From positions 1-60,216 of the IMG/VR virus record IMGVR_UViG_3300026077_000003: a stretch of 60,216 nt of DNA; one strand, 5' to 3'. This document shows, piece after piece, positions 59,922 through 60,216 of the stretch. Every line of letters begins with the position of its first letter. Within the stretch, counting starts at the first letter, position 1. The notes under the pieces are model-generated. The model was not told the DNA's origin and did no database searches. It was given only the letters and a program-made list of their open reading frames with translations. A program made the translations under genes and the position numbers. The stretch comes from a virus.

Positions 59922-60216
59922 GTAACAACAATTACACGCAATCTGCAAATCCAAATGCAACAAATAGTGAGTTAGATGCAAAGAAGATAGTAACAAATAG
60001 TGGACTAACTTCTGAGCAAAGAGATGAACTAATTGAGTCATTTGTTGAGTTACAAGTTGATAACATGAGCGTGCAAACTATGGCAGAGTGGATAACAGAT
60101 ATCCTAACAAATGACTACTCTAAATTAACAGATAGTGAGTTAGAAGAAAGAGTTTGGACATTTGATGAATACTTATATGATGAGTTAGTTGATAACGTAA
60201 CTATGGAAGATAGTGA
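59918..60216 (+). CDS. Acidic protein, unknown (truncated by window end)
   Basis: This frame opens in an ATGA overlap and stays open to the last base, so the 3' end lies outside the window. About 99 residues are visible, rich in Asp, Glu and Asn. They include LTSEQRDELIESFVELQVDN and SELEERVWTFDEYLYDELVD. No family is recognised. Confidence 0.6.
   Translation, partial: MSNNNYTQSANPNATNSELDAKKIVTNSGLTSEQRDELIESFVELQVDNMSVQTMAEWITDILTNDYSKLTDSELEERVWTFDEYLYDELVDNVTMEDS

Overview
The window is a piece of a T4-like cyanophage (cyanomyovirus) genome, very probably one that infects marine Synechococcus or Prochlorococcus. Three kinds of gene support this. There are photosynthesis and carbon-metabolism genes of cyanobacterial type (psbA, cp12, a cpeT-like lyase gene). 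There are T4 core genes (4, 5, 26, 27-like, 32, 33, 48, 51, 53, 54). There are also cyanophage favourites (thyX, phoH, glutaredoxin, many 2-oxoglutarate/Fe(II) oxygenases). Genes are packed with 1-4 nt stop/start overlaps, and late-type TATAAATA boxes recur. No tRNA gene, IS element, integrase or CRISPR array was seen, and no gene-free stretch exceeds 300 bases.

Layout. 1-1020: 3' part of psbA (D1) with a terminator. 1098-6678: a small membrane protein, a 1272-residue virion-type protein, small unknowns and a first oxygenase. 6664-7308: a consensus sigma-70-type promoter, a probable small RNA or attenuated leader, and a secreted beta-barrel-like protein. 7324-13857: glutaredoxin, thyX, phoH, a PD-(D/E)XK exonuclease, gp33, a DUF1825 protein, gp32 and a glycine-zipper envelope protein. 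13944-16041 (minus strand): a tiny membrane protein, gp53 and gp48. 16040-29398: gp4, gp54, gp26, gp51, two tandem tape-measure-like paralogs, a gp27-like hub protein, a cp12/oxygenase/cpeT insert and gp5. 29398-30494: small genes including a lone Phd/YefM-like antitoxin. 30524-42833: peripheral tail and fibre proteins, including a fibrinogen-like lectin and two near-duplicate glycine-rich adhesins.

42849-56660 is the most unusual stretch. It holds two tandem flavin-dependent halogenases, eight 2OG-Fe(II) oxygenases and two JmjC/cupin-like hydroxylases. Mixed with them are an SF2 helicase, a possible PD-(D/E)XK nuclease and a 115-120 nt structured RNA candidate with its own promoter. With three more 2OG oxygenases elsewhere, the window has thirteen predicted non-haem iron oxygenases. 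Several are clearly local duplicates.

56742-60216: a run of short early-type ORFs (45-105 codons) linked by ATGA overlaps. Early promoter candidates and a palindromic operator-like site lie among them.

How the parts may work together: D1, CP12 and CpeT would tune host photosynthesis and the Calvin cycle during infection. ThyX, glutaredoxin, PhoH, the exonuclease, gp32 and gp33 serve nucleotide supply, DNA metabolism and late transcription. The baseplate, hub and tape-measure genes build the tail core, and the fibre block supplies receptor binding. The halogenase/oxygenase island sits directly behind the adhesins. Its substrate is unknown. Modification of phage tail proteins, host surface components or small molecules are all only hypotheses.
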